From Engraulis encrasicolus (lineage: Eukaryota; Chordata; Actinopteri; Clupeiformes; Engraulidae): a stretch of 64,000 nucleotides of DNA. The translations under genes and the position numbers were made by a program. Below, one piece after another: positions 34,754-46,186 of the stretch. Each line of letters begins with the position of its first letter. Within the stretch, counting starts at the first letter, position 1. The stretch lies in contig NC_085872.1 in the NCBI RefSeq assembly GCF_034702125.1, forward strand, positions 34,762,588-34,826,587, written 5' to 3'. The notes beneath the pieces are model-generated. The model saw nothing but the letters and a program-made list of their open reading frames with translations. It was not told where the DNA came from and searched no databases.

Positions 34754-35557
34754 CAAACAGAACGTGGTCCCTCCCACTACAGGACGTGGTGGCTCCAAGG
34801 AATGATTGACTCATGCCATTTGTAATCTTGACCATGTCAGTCAGTTACTGGAGTAGCAAAGATAAAACAGTAGTTCATATGAATGACAAGACGTATCATC
34901 TTAGCATTGGCGACAATGACCACAATGCAACTCAGTGGCATGTGACCATGTGTAAAGAGGCTGTAACGGGATGTGTCCTGTTGTGATGAGGAAGACATCA
35001 GATCAGAACCATCAGACAGACCATTTGTAAAAGGTACTATGTTGATTCAGTTTTTAACAATTTATTAACAGCTCTTTTTTGTCTTGTTATTGATACTCAT
35101 GATCACAGTCTAAGGTCAATTGTATCATTAGTCAGAACATTGTGAACCATACTCAGAGTAGGCCCTACACTACAGTTAATAATTTGTAAATAAGATCACA
35201 TGGTTGTCTCTCTAAATATCATGACTTAGAGAGATTGGGGGGGGTAATGATACAAGTAGGCCTACAGTAATATGATATGATACATGATGGCACACAATGA
35301 TTATTGCAATTTGTCCACTAGAGGGCGGCAAACAATGGAATTATTCAGAGAAGTTATTCAGACTTCTTATTCTGCTTTTTTTGGGCGCTCTTCTCAGTTG
35401 TTGTGGCGACAATGAGTTAGGCTACACAAAAAGTTCCTATTGATACATTTAAAAGAATCACTGATAATCCCAGAGCACTGTTTGAGGGCTCATTTTCCCA
35501 CTAACATGGCACTGCCTCTTCCAGTAAGCCCAGACCAATTCCCAGAAAAGGAATTCA

Positions 35558-36115
35558 TTGCTGGAAATGGCACCAATGGCACCATTAAGGAAGTTCAGAA
35601 TTCCATCAGACATGCAGAAGTCCTTCTATTCTGCCACAATTGAGTCAGTAATTACAGGAAGCATTACAACATGGTATGGCAACTGCACAGCTCAGGACAA
35701 GATTGCCCTGCACAGAGTAGTGCATGCTGCAGAAAAAATCACTGGCGCCATCCTTCCAGGGCTGCAAGATGTATATGCAAGAAGGACAAAGACACGAGCA
35801 CAAAGGATTATGAAAGACACATTTCATCCTAGTCACTCCATATTTGAAAGGCTGCCCTCAGGGAAACGACTACGTTCCATAAGATGTAGAACAGAGAGAC
35901 TGCGTAAGAGTTTTTTTCCTCAAGCCATCCGCTTTTTGAATTAAGACAATAACTATTTTTAATTATTTTTTATTTTTAATTTATTTTATTATTTTCATTT
36001 TTTACCATCCAACACAGCACTGAGCAGTTGCAACCCCCATTTCACTGCCAATTGTGCTTGCACAAGGAAGCATGTGACAAATAAAAATCTTGAATCTTGA
36101 ATCTTGAATTAAGCC
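35558..36115 (+). pseudogene. LINE 3' end: reverse transcriptase C-terminus and tail
   Basis: The reading ESVITGSITTWYGNCTAQDK, then ALHRVVHAAEKITGAILPGLQ and LPSGKRLRSIRCRTERLRKS, ending FFPQAIRFLN, is the C-terminal wording of common fish non-LTR retrotransposons. It closes with AATAAAAATCT and three TTGAATC units, the 3' tail. The 5' part is missing, as in most LINE copies. Confidence 0.85.
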
Positions 36116-36507
36116 TGCCTTAAAAATTTCCATTGTCCGCCAGTTTGACGGACAGGGTCGGAAAAAAATCTGTCATCGCCTATTTTCACCAGTCATCTCG
36201 TTTCCCAATGTGAGAGTCCCACGGCACGAACCAAGAACACCACAGATGCGCAAATTGTGGCCATGAGAGTAGTAAACAGCAAGGATCATGTTAGACGGCT
36301 GACATTGGCCGTTTGCATGCATAAATGACCGGCAAAATAAAATGTGACCGGACAAAATGTCTGACAAAAAATGACTGCAAATGATATTAGCTCATTTTAA
36401 ATACTTAATGTTATAAAAGCATGACTATAGCATCTGATCTTTATGGGTGCTCCGGTCCTTGTTGTTGGCCAGGCCTTCATTCAGCTGCATCAGTGATGAG
36501 TCTAAAG

Positions 36508-37081
36508 CAGGGGTGCTGGGCATCCTATGTCTCGAGGGCCGTTTATTACAGCCCTTGAGGCCATTTTATCCGACCCACGATATCATTTTAATGTTATACA
36601 GTTTCACATGAAATATGACATATTTTGTAAAGGAATCTAAGAAATTACATTTGCAATACAATTAAGTTATATTTAGGGGACCTAAAGAAGGTGGGGTAGG
36701 TTTAAAAGGTGGATACCTTCAATAAAGGCAAAGTGCAGGGGGGAAATCCTGGCTTGTGTTCATATAGTACAGCCCTTGGAAGACTTTTGCGGCTCTCTCA
36801 CTCTCTAGGTCTTCCTCAGACAAGCCTTCCATTGTTGCTTCCAGTCATCCCGATTCTCCATACATCTTTTCAGTTCACTGGTACTCAAGGCTCCCGCGTC
36901 TTTCTTGAGTATGTCCACATATGTTAGTGTGGGACGTCCTCTTAACCGTCACCCACGTGATGGTTCCCACAGCACCAGTTTGCTAGCTGGCAGTTCCTGG
37001 TGACTTTGGAGGAGTTCCTGGTACCGGCCCTTGGAGGAATTTGAAGTGGCCCCTCGAAATGAAAAAGGTTCCACACCCCTG
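36508..37081. mobile_element. hAT-type element carrying a LINE fragment
   Basis: Ends CAGGGGTGCTGGGCATCC and GGTTCCACACCCCTG; perfect flanks GTCTAAAG at 36500-36507 and 37082-37089; 574 bp. Confidence 0.92.
36780..36945 (-). pseudogene. LINE protein fragment inside the hAT element
   Basis: On the minus strand: RGRPTLTYVDILKKDAGALS, then ELKRCMENRDDWKQQWKA. This is the C-terminal wording of RTE/L1-type LINE proteins. Confidence 0.65.
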
Positions 37082-37121
37082 GTCTAAAGGCTATGGAATT
37101 TGAAAAAAAGTGCGAGCATGG

Positions 37122-37325
37122 CAGTGTAGTGTGTGTGCGTGTGTGTGTGTGAGTGTGTGTGCGTGCATGTGTGTTTGTGCTTGAGTGCATGTGTGTGTGC
37201 GCGCGTGGGTGCGTGTGTGTGTGCGTTTGTGTGTGTGCGTGTGCTTGCGGGTGTGTGTGTGTGTGTGCTTACGTGCATGTGTGTGTGTGTATGTGCTTGC
37301 GTGGGTGTCTCTGTGTGTGTTTGAC
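37122..37325. repeat. (TG)n-rich imperfect microsatellite
   Basis: About 200 bp of TG broken by CG and CT steps. Confidence 0.95.
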
Positions 37326-37513
37326 TCCACAAGTGGCAGCTACTGTCCCTGTCCTGCTCCCCAGGCAACAGAAAGCATATGGCCTCAGAGACTGAGGCTC
37401 AGCAAAAACAAGCTTATTATGACACCTGCAAAATCGTCACAGCTAAACAGGCAAACCTCGGCTTATGGTGCAGTTTGCGTCTAATGCATATCAGCCTACA
37501 TCAGCCTTTATCA

Positions 37514-37835
37514 GGGCAGTCATGGGTGAGCGGTTAGGGCGTCAGACTTGCATCCCAAAGGTTGCCGGTTCGACTCCCGACCCGCCAGGTTGGTGGGGGG
37601 AGTAATCAACCAGTGCTCTCCCCCATCCTCCTCCATGATTGAGGTACCCTGAGCATGGTACCGTCCCACCGCACTGCTCCCCATGCGGCGCCACTGAGGG
37701 CTGCCCCCTTGCACGGGTGAGGCATAAATGCAATTTCGTTGGTGCAGTGTTCACTTGTGTGCTGTGGAGTGCTGTGTCACAATGACAATGGGAGTTGGAG
37801 TTTCCCAATGGGCTTTCGCTTTCACTTTCACTACC
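37514..37835 (+). mobile_element. tRNA-derived SINE, family 2, plus strand
   Basis: Head GGGCAGTCATGGGTGAGCGG with box B GGTTCGACTCC; the body has CCCCCATCCTCCTCCATGAT and a shared 3' part ending GGGCTTTCGCTTTCACTTTC. Further copies are at 42885, 43505 and 47957. Confidence 0.85.
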
Positions 37836-37905
37836 ATGCAAGTCTGACTGGACTCCCGTCAGCCAGAGTCAGACTCAGTCAGGCTTAATCTTAGCAGTGT
37901 GTGTG

Positions 37906-37909
37906 TAGG

Positions 37910-37948
<39 letters not shown>
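37906..37948. repeat. (TG)n microsatellite
   Basis: TG run of about 40 bp. Confidence 0.95.
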
Positions 37949-38316
37949 ACATGCGCGGTATGTGTGTGTGTAGTGTGTTTTCTTTTAGTTAACAACCACC
38001 CCCGAGCCCCTCTTTTTTTTCTGCAGCCTGTAGTCCCACTAACAGCATCGACCACTTAGACACAGCCAGGGGGAGACCTGGCGAAACTACAGCGATTCCC
38101 TTTCAAGATTTTTTTTATTTTTTTATAGCAAGTCTACTGCAAAGTCTAATTTACACCTAAGGATCAGCATGCACCGCTGCACACATTGTGGAAGAGAATC
38201 TATCTGTCTATATCTAAATTATAGAAAATTATAGGCCTATTTTAGGGTAAGTGTAGGCAACGTTCATGTCTCAGCACATTGGGAAGGCACAAAATAGATG
38301 TTAGTTTATTTAGGCT

Positions 38317-38672
38317 CAGGTTTCCCACTGGTGCTTGAATTCCTTGAAAATGCTTGAATTTCAATTAAGTGTTTTCAAGGTTGTGAAAATGCTTGAATTT
38401 TTGGTTAAGTCCTTGAAAATGCTTGAAATGTGTGTCAAGTCAAACTTTAAGTCAAATAATAGAAATAAATTGTTCAGGTAGGCCTACATAAAAAATCTGA
38501 GTGAGATGTCAGATGGGATTTGCCATTTGGCACCCTAAAAATTGATCAGAATGCAGGAAATGGCATCTTTTCTGGGGAGGACCCCCACACCCCCTTCCCG
38601 TGATCTATTTAAGGTGCTGGAAAACTGAAAATTTGGTGCTTGAAGGTGTTCATGGAAAAGGTGTGGGAACCA
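38317..38672. mobile_element. Probable hAT-like repeat (CTTGAAAATGCTTGAA-rich)
   Basis: Left CAGGTTTCCCACTGG and right GTGTGGGAACCAGG are inverted. Repeats of GTCCTTGAAAATGCTTGAA lie inside. Target duplication not resolved. Confidence 0.5.
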
Positions 38673-39068
38673 GGCTATTTATTTTCGAGTAGCCTAGACT
38701 ATTAGGCTACAAAACACAACACAGGCAAATAGGGCCAAAAAGACCCACCGGGATCTGCACTAGGCTAGTTCGGAATAGGCCTATAATAACGGAGAATCCT
38801 GGTTGAGAAATGATCCAGGCTGACGAATTAGCGCGATGTGTCCCGAAGTTTTGGAACACATAGGCCTATTGTTCATAATGTTATTGTCTTTCTTTTTAAA
38901 ATGCATTTATTTATTTCATATTTTTGTTGTGTGCCGTTTTGTGGACCTAGGCTACTACGTCCATTTCTTATGGAACGTCTGAATCGTAAAACCTACTGCA
39001 TCAAAATGGAAGTAATTAGTGCTCTATTATGACGCGAACGTTCGATTATCACCCTTTACCGTGCGTGA

Positions 39069-39075
39069 TATAAAT
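39069..39075 (+). promoter_or_regulatory. TATA box of the coiled-coil gene
   Basis: TATAAAT lies 81 bases upstream of the ATG at 39156. That distance fits a core promoter with a short 5' untranslated region. Confidence 0.6.
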
Positions 39076-39155
39076 AGCCCGACAGGATCAGGATTCAGTA
39101 TCATTTCGAATAGTTTGAATAACAAGGAGGAGAGTTTTTACCTGTGAGGTCCACA

Positions 39156-39289
39156 ATGGACCAATACCCGGACTTTTGGTCCACCTTCAACCGACACGCA
39201 CGCCGTCTCCTCGGGGTAGCCTTTGGCGATGTGGCGCAGGATTACCACCAGCCGGCGCTGAAGACCAAGAACCTGCTGGAGGAGAGCAG
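39156..39289 (+). CDS. Coiled-coil gene exon 1
   Basis: It has 44 codons plus two bases from the ATG at 39156 to donor gtgtgt. It is preceded at a suitable distance by a TATA box. Confidence 0.6.
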
Positions 39290-40658
39290 GTGTGTGCGCA
39301 TGCGTGTGTGAAACGAATATAATGATGCGAAACATAGGGCGATGTTGCGTCCGCCCGTGTTTCTCGTCTCCAATTGGCCACAGCGGCTCCCCTATGTCTC
39401 CTTCTGATTGGCTCAATCCCGGGGCTCAATCCCTGCTAGCAGCAGCTGGGATACCATGCTATTAATGCTAATAAATATTAGCTTTAACTTACTTAGCATT
39501 AACATTTGCTAGCCATTAGCATGTGTAATGTAGGCCAATTAGCAGAGTTTGGCGTGGAACGTTAGTAAACCTCCCTCCCGAAGTCTCAATACAGCGGTAG
39601 CATTGGGCTAGCAGACCAGACCTTTAGCTCAGTGTGCTCATACTGTATGTAACTCCCATTGCCGAACCGATGTAGCCTAGTTGAGGAGGTGGCAGATTCG
39701 CACCCCAAGGGGGACGAACTGTACAGGAACACCTCCGTCACAGTGGTGCCGAAACCCGGGATGAGTGAGATTTAGGGGGGAGAGTGTAACGGAGGCCAAC
39801 TAGCAGAGTTTGGCGTGGAACGTTAATGCTTCCACACATACTACATAGGCTCCGACAAAGTGCTGCACACTGCTCCGCAAAAGTTCGATTTCATTATTTT
39901 CAATAGAACCCCACACACTGGTGCCGATGTCCGCGGACATTCGCCGATGTCGGATAGCAATTAGAGACAAGTTCTATTTTGTCGGCGCCGCCCATTGACT
40001 ATCAATGCTATGTTCGTGTGAAATAGGGTTTGGGGGTCCGAATTTTGTCGGAAGCAAAAGTGCGCCGCAGTGTTGTCGGAATCAATGTGCATCCGGCCTT
40101 AGTAAACCTCCCTCCCGAAGCCTCAATACAGTGCAGTAGCGTTGGGCTATCTGACCGGCCCTTTAGCTCAGAGCGCTAGTACTGTGCCATGCATGCTAGC
40201 TTTAGAAGTAGCAAAGCATTAGCATTACTTTAACTCAGGGGCAGGGCTAATTGACAGGTTAAGCATGGCATTTGCTCCGGACCCAGGGCCCTCCCATATT
40301 GATGTTGGGGGTCCAGTTTTGTCCTTGGTAGGCTGAATGAATGATGGGGCCTATCAGTGTTTTACCTGGGCTTTGTGCGCAAATGTTCCGCCACTGCTTT
40401 TTAACTAGCGTTAAGATTGATTAGTATTAGCACAAGCTAAATAGCTAGCGTTAACATTAGCTAAACATCTATTAGTATTAGCTTAGCATTAACATTATTT
40501 ATCATAACCTTTAGTAGCCGAGTGTTTCGGGACACCAACTTGGTATCCCAGGACACAGCAGTTGGGTGTCCCAGGACAGCAGAGAGTGTCAGCAGCTGGG
40601 TGTCTCGGGACGGAAAAGTTTGCAGGACACCAGCAACCGTACAGCATAATTATCTATA

Positions 40659-40691
<33 letters not shown>

Positions 40692-40908
40692 TTCTATCTA
40701 TCTATCTTCAGTGCGAAGGAAGAAAATGCCTCTCTGGAGGAAAAGCTAGAAGAACAGAGGGCCTCTCTGGAGTTGGAGTTTGAGAAAGAGAAGGCGTCTC
40801 TTGAAGCTGCCTGGAGGGAGGAGAAGGCCTCGTTGGAGGCGGACTGGAAGGCGCAGAGAGCGTCTTTGGAGGAGGAGTGCCAGCAGCATAAGGCGTCTGC
40901 CGAGGCTG
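39156..40908 (+). CDS. Unrecognised coiled-coil protein with 11-residue repeats (5' exons)
   Basis: Two exons, 39156-39289 and 40712-40908, join in frame (AG + T). Exon 1 starts MDQYPDFWSTFNRHARRLLG. Exon 2 encodes five full 11-residue repeats of the form ASLE-x6-K/R (for example ASLEEKLEEQR, ASLEADWKAQR), plus partial units. Hendecad spacing predicts a long right-handed coiled coil. I do not recognise the family. After GCTG a gtgtat could act as donor. If it is not used, the frame runs into a repeat element and stops at 40982. The repeats are also visible as a 33-bp pattern in the DNA. Downstream exons were not found. Confidence 0.6.
39524..40185 (+). mobile_element. Miniature LTR retrotransposon (TRIM-like), 42-bp interior
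   Basis: LTR1 at 39524-39742 starts TGTAATG and ends TCACA. LTR2 starts at 39785 (TGTAACGGAGG) and is aligned with LTR1 to about 40185, where it breaks off. Between them lie only a primer site TGGTGCCGAAACCCGGGAT at 39744-39762, complementary to the 3' end of tRNA-Phe with CCA, and a purine run AGGGGGGAGAG before LTR2. It sits in intron 1 of the coiled-coil gene. Confidence 0.75.
39826..40098. mobile_element. PIF/Harbinger-like MITE inside LTR2
   Basis: It interrupts the LTR at TTA, which is duplicated (39823-39825, 40099-40101). LTR1 shows the empty site at 39562-39564. Inner arms GGCTCCGACAAAGTGCTGC and the inverse of GCAGTGTTGTCGGAATC match. Confidence 0.85.
40655..40707. repeat. (TCTG)n(TCTA)n microsatellite
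   Basis: It directly precedes the acceptor of coiled-coil exon 2 and may serve as its pyrimidine tract. Confidence 0.95.
40712..40908 (+). CDS. Coiled-coil gene exon 2 (hendecad repeats)
   Basis: The acceptor tatcttcag follows a (TCTG)n(TCTA)n tract. The exon is rich in Glu, Lys and Leu with the period-11 ASLE pattern. Donor gtgtat is weak. Reading on gives a stop at 40980-40982 inside the adjoining repeat. Confidence 0.6.
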
Positions 40909-40912
40909 GTGT

Positions 40913-41387
40913 ATCTATGGAAAGCCAAAACTGCCACTTTTCGGATCAAAGTAGCACGTTAAGATTGAAATTCGCCCGTTAAAAGCGCCCGTTTTCCCGG
41001 AATACGGGCGCTTTTTTCGCCGTCTTTCACCAACAACGGCCGCTCTGTACGCGCGCCATGATGCGTTGGAACGACGCACGTCACCGACGCCCGTAATTTC
41101 ATGTCAAAGCGCGCGTTCCTGACGCGCGTCGCTACCGAGACAACGGGCGTTGAAGACGTGCGTTTTCCTAATATGATAATAATGTCCATCCTTCTTTTCC
41201 GAGAGCCAATGCATTTGAAGTGGTTGCGGCCAATCGCTGATCAAGACAGCCAGACCAAGACAGTTCATCACAGATGAATAACAGGAAACTTTCTGATTAA
41301 AATGTTAGTGCAATCAACTTGCTTAGGTCAGAGCAGTTTCGAACGCCATAGCTCATGTTCTTTCTCTCTCTCTCTCTGCAAAGGTTT
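40913..41387 (+). repeat. Unclassified CpG-rich element, copy 1
   Basis: About 475 bp from CTATGGAAAGCC to GCAAAGGTTT, including an AAAGCGCCCGTTTTCCCGGA / GGGCGCTTTT palindrome. The same element lies inverted at 57407-57904. A 76-codon reading frame inside is identical in translation in both copies. Confidence 0.85.
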
Positions 41388-41715
41388 GTTGAGTAGCCTA
41401 CATTTGGACCCAAGTAGCCTACTTTACTCAATTACACTGGAACCTGGCCTGACTGAGTAAAAAAAATGACTGAGAGACTAAATGACATGCACAATAATGC
41501 CACAATCCGCCGGAAATGAAAGATTGTGCAGGATCGCACACAGCATTTCCACTATTTTACTATATTGTATCAATGTATTTGATGATGGCTGGTGCCGAGC
41601 AAGAGATGGAGGTTATGGAGGACGACATTCAAGAAAAATAAACAAGAGGAAGAGGAAAGCTAATAAAGTAACTAAGTAACTTAGGCCTACTCAAATTACA
41701 TTTTAAGTGAAAGAG
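41388..41715 (+). mobile_element. Broken copy of the 24436 hAT element
   Basis: Shares GACTGAGAGAC.., CAATCCGCCGGAAATGAAAG, GATGATGGCTGGTGCC and the ACATTTTAAGTGAA arm. The terminal CAGGGGTGG ends are missing. Confidence 0.8.
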
Positions 41716-41735
41716 GCCATGCCACTCTAATTACA

Positions 41736-41945
41736 AGTCAAGTCAAGTAGGTTTTATTGTCAATTTCTTTACATGCACTGGTCATACAAAGAATTTGAAA
41801 TTACATTTCTTGCTTTCCCATACAGACATAGACTAATCTAGGTAAGGACATAGACAGTATAGACATAGACAGTACTTATACATGGACATAGACAGTATGG
41901 ACATAGACAGTGCTCATACAGACATTTAAAGTGCAAGACTGGACA
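41736..41945 (-). repeat. Retroelement 3' tail and ACATAGACAGT minirepeat
   Basis: On the minus strand a tail with GACAATAAAACC and TTGAC steps. Beyond it GACATAGACAGTAT-type units repeat about five times. Confidence 0.5.
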
Positions 41946-41949
41946 ACAG

Positions 41950-42880
41950 AAGACTTGTAGAGGACATACATTACATTACCATGTCCACCTTTTTTCATAA
42001 TCCTTGGTGTTCTCTGACCTGGTATGCAACATTATTTTAGATGGAAAGTTAGGCTATTTGATGGTGTATTTCAAAGCATTTTATTGCGCCCAAAAACACC
42101 TCTCAGGAGAACTTAAGCGGTTTGTCCATAATGTTTATGAGCTTTGCACTGATTGGCTCAGCTGTTGCTAGAGAACCACGTCATTGTAGATCAACAGACA
42201 GAAATGCAACACCATGTTAACAAGTGGCAGCTTTATTGTCAGTTTCTTCAAATACAGTAGAGCCTGGTATTCATGTCATAAAAAATAAATCCACATTTAC
42301 ATCATAATTTGTAGTAGAGATAAGACGCTGCAGTATAAGACGCTGTCAAATATTGTTTCCAACATAAGACGCTGTCAAATATTGTTTCCAACATACATGC
42401 AACCGGCTTCCTAAAAGGCTCAGCCAATTTCAACATGCAGTCGTCATGCTCACACACTACCCTGGACTTGTCAGTACCTGAGATTTTTACCCCCCAAAAT
42501 CATCCAAAAGGTTATGCATCAATATTTGGAGTAGATAGTTTTTAATGTAAACAAAATCTGCCCCCATTAGAATAGCCCAGATCTCGGAAAGGGCTGAGCC
42601 GAAAAATGCAATGTACTAACAAGTCAAGGGTAGTGTGAGCAATAATACAACAGCATATTGAAATTGGCAGGACTGCTCCTTTAACAGTAGGTTAACAGTT
42701 TTAATAAAATGTGGAAAGGGGAGGGCACCCTTTCAATTTCAAAACTTGGATGGATTTGTAGCTATCCAGTTGCTGCAAAAAACAGTTCTAATTACTATCC
42801 AAGACCATCAGTAAAAAAAAAAAAACATACCAAATTATGGAAAATTCTACTTCTAATAGGTAATAGATGACGGTACCTTC
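41950..42880. other. No gene seen
   Basis: AT-rich sequence with a short direct duplication of AAGACGCTGTCAAATATTGT near 42345-42385. Nothing else recognised. Confidence 0.4.
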
Positions 42881-42884
42881 CATT

Positions 42885-43155
42885 AAATAACCCAGTGAAA
42901 GCACAATTGGGTAACTTCAACTTCCAGTGTCATTGTGACACAGCATTCCACGGCACACAAAGCAATCAATTTTATGCCCCATCCATGCCAGGGGGCAAAT
43001 CACAATGGCGCCGGAAAGGGAGGAGTGCGGCGGGGCGGTACTATGCTGAGGATACTTCAGTCATGGAGGAGAACACTGCTTGATGACTGCCCCCACCAAC
43101 CTGGTGGGTCGGGAGTCGAACCGACAACCTTTAGGCTGCAATGTCCAACAATAGG
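42885..43155 (-). mobile_element. SINE family 2, minus strand, partial
   Basis: On the minus strand: GGTTGTCGGTTCGACTCCCG, then CCACCAGGTTGGTGGGGGCA and the shared 3' part. The head is incomplete. Confidence 0.8.
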
Positions 43156-43504
43156 CTAAAAATGGTTCAGGTGATTAATATCATCCTTTATAATTACAAA
43201 GAGACATCAATCAAAATCTTTATGGCTTTAAATGGGGACCATCATTTTTTAATTTGGTTCTGATTTGGCCTAATTTTAATGTTCTCAAACAGAATTTTGG
43301 CCACAACCTCAACACTAACCCCAGGTTAAGAACCACTGCTATAGACAGCAATCACTGTGTAGTTCACTCTACAACAGGGATGGGCAAATGGATGCCCGGG
43401 GGCCACATGCAGCCCGCCTCCTCACTCAATGCGCCCTATAGATAAAACAGTAGGCCTAATTAAGAAAATAATGACCATATTTTTTAAACACGATTACTGA
43501 ATCA

Positions 43505-43850
43505 ATATGTTGTAATTATACTGTGGGCCAATAGAGTGAAAGCGTGAAAGTGAAAGCCCAATTGGGAAACTCCAACTCACATTGTCATTGTGACACAGCA
43601 CGCAAGTGAACACTGCACACTACGAAAGTGCATTCATGTCTCATCCGTGCAAGGGGGCAGCCCTCAATGGTGCCCCAAAGAAGCAAGGCGGGACGGTACC
43701 ATGCTCAGGGTAACTCAGTCATGGAGGAGGATGGGGGCGAGCACTGGTTTATTACTCCCCCCACCAACCTGGCGGGTCGGGAGTTGAACCGGCAACTTTT
43801 GGGCTACAAGTCTGACACCCTAACTGCTTACCCATGACTGCCCAATAGAG
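43505..43850 (-). mobile_element. SINE family 2, minus strand
   Basis: On the minus strand: GGGCAGTCATGGGTAAGCAG, box B GGTTCAACTCC and the complete body. Confidence 0.85.
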
Positions 43851-43999
43851 TATTGAGTATACAGGTAGAGTATTATATTCCTTCCAAACAATATGGACAG
43901 TTAGAGAACAACCAACTCTGTAAATTGGAGTCAGATCTGTGGTCATGTGAACCCCTGATGCTGGTGCTGAAAAAAACATGGCCCTCCTCATCATAAGTT

Positions 44000-44990
44000 G
44001 CCCATGCTATATAATGTCAACACCTGTGTTGTTTGCTCCATCTTGGGACTTTAATGGTACCATGTCAAGCTTTGTATACTAAGTGTGACATACGCTACCT
44101 GACCGGCGGAAGAACAAAATTATGGTATAAATTATCGTACATCTGGCAACACTGACAACCGGCGTGAATGCACTTGGCAGAATAACATACGTCAATTGTC
44201 AGCGATTGGACAGAGCTCATTTCAAATCAGAGCTGAGCTCACTTCTCCCGCCCTGGTGCTCAAGGACACGAAGGATCCAGACCTAAAATTACTTACGAAG
44301 CAATTAATGTGGTCTGGTAAAACCAGGCTACCTCAGTCACATGTGCAAACAAACAAAATCAGCAAGGCACAATGCAGGAAGAAAAAGGTTGTTGTTAGAG
44401 ATTAACCTAGAACAATTTGATTGGGAGCTTGGTGTTCAGCTGCAGAGTGTGATCCTTCATCCAGGTGGACAGGTGAGCGAGATGAGTAGATCTGAAACGG
44501 TGTAGTCATCTGACTGAAATGACAGGTAAAGTAGCAAAAGAATGTTGTGTTTATTACAATGATACAGTATTAGCAGGAAACAAAAGACACAGTAGGCATT
44601 CACTCCAGGTTGTGCAAAGTATAGGCCTTTCTCATGGAGCGGGGATGTCAAACCTTGGCCATTTGTATAATTTATTTAGTCCACAATGATCATTTTAAAT
44701 ATCTAACAATTGGTCCACATATGGCTTGGACATGAAACATGGGTAGGCACATAGGCTACAAGAGCATTACTAGTGTAATCTCACACTTAGAAGGTATAGC
44801 ATATGCTCTGTTAACTCACATCTTGCCGTTTCTTCATGAAGCTGAGGTGGCTGCATATCAACAGGGTCCAGTGCACTTAGGTCACGGTGTGGATCCACTA
44901 GGCCTACTGGGAGAAGCATTATATTAGCTCTAGATCTCTACATCATTACATGTAATGAAAAGTAGTGGGCTACTGTATAACCAGAGTAAT
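44000..44990. other. No gene seen
   Basis: Short open frames at 44196 and 44739 show no family wording, good splice context or coding bias. AT-rich intergenic sequence. Confidence 0.4.
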
Positions 44991-45004
44991 GCAATGGTTA
45001 TAAT

Positions 45005-45164
45005 CAGGGTGCAATTTGTGATCTGGAAAACCAGAAGGGGGAATATGTTTCAGATTGTAAGCGATATCAATGGAATTACATTGAACTGTGATAAAATCAT
45101 GCAGAAAAAGTGGCGATATCAAGACCACAAGGGGGGACAATCCCTGACTACAAATCGCACCCTG
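45005..45164. mobile_element. hAT-type MITE, 160 bp
   Basis: Ends CAGGGTGCAATTTGTGA and CTACAAATCGCACCCTG; perfect flanks GTTATAAT. Confidence 0.92.
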
Positions 45165-45203
45165 GTTATAATAAAATGAAATGCATGTCGTATGGGTGAT
45201 GAT

Positions 45204-45537
45204 CAGTGTTGGGCAAGTTACTACTGATTAAGCTTACATGTTATGTTACTGTCTTTTCAAAATAATCCCTTACACTAAATCATTACTATATTTAAAATAT
45301 AAGGCATTACACTACTTTTGCATGAGTCATGACTTTTACCTCCCACCCAAGAGGTGTTTTGGCAGCATGCAAACTAAAACTACCAGGTTCAGGAATACAG
45401 TAGCTTATTTCTGACCCACCACACTGAAATGTAACTTGTAAGCATTGTAACTAAGTTAATATTACATATTTTTGCCCTGTAATGCATTACAGTAGAGGCA
45501 ATTAATTACTTTTGTAATGCATTACTGCCCAACACTG
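45204..45537. mobile_element. hAT-type MITE (CAGTGTTGGGCAAGTTACT ends)
   Basis: Right end GTAATGCATTACTGCCCAAC + ACTG; perfect flanks GTGATGAT; 334 bp. A very common fish family. Confidence 0.94.
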
Positions 45538-46186
45538 GTGATGATGCTGTTTCGGGTACGAGAGCGAGGGTTCAGCAAATTTTACCGGTAGCTGCTCGAA
45601 AGTGACAGGAGGATGAATTGCAACTTCAAAGTTGCACGTAGGCGCTTTGAACCATTACGACCAGCCAGGGCAACACGGTTATGTGCGTGCAGATTTAATG
45701 ACTTAAACGGAGCCCCATCCTAAAACAATCGCTACATTAAACCAACACACGCCTTATTTACAGATGTCTACTCGATATGAAAACCTTGTCGGACCTAGCA
45801 TAGTGTTACAGTGAGTTTTCCCTCGTCTTGTTCTAAATGTAGCTGCTTGCACTCAGCCCAATACTTTTTTGCCCTCTTCACCAGATGTCAAGACGAAATG
45901 TGACGACGGTGATTAACAATATTTGCCAAAACAATAAATGCACACGTACAGGTTACATCATTATTAGCTGTTCATTGTACTGGGTAGTTATGCTAACTAG
46001 ATAAGCTATTATGGTAGCTAACTATTAACTAGCGTATTGTTTTTACGAAAGAAAATACATTGGCACCGTAATAACACGAGTCTTTTCTGCTCATAAGACA
46101 TATCTGCACTCGTAGATGGTTTGAAATGAAACGCCTACTGTCATATAAAGCCCAAACTTGAGAATAAACTTACCACACTGATACCA

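Noticed and set aside
40959..41189. A 76-codon open frame, repeated identically at 57628-57858, taken as a gene
   Set aside because: It lies inside a repeat element, has no family match, and its identity is explained by recent duplication of the element. Kept only as a finding.
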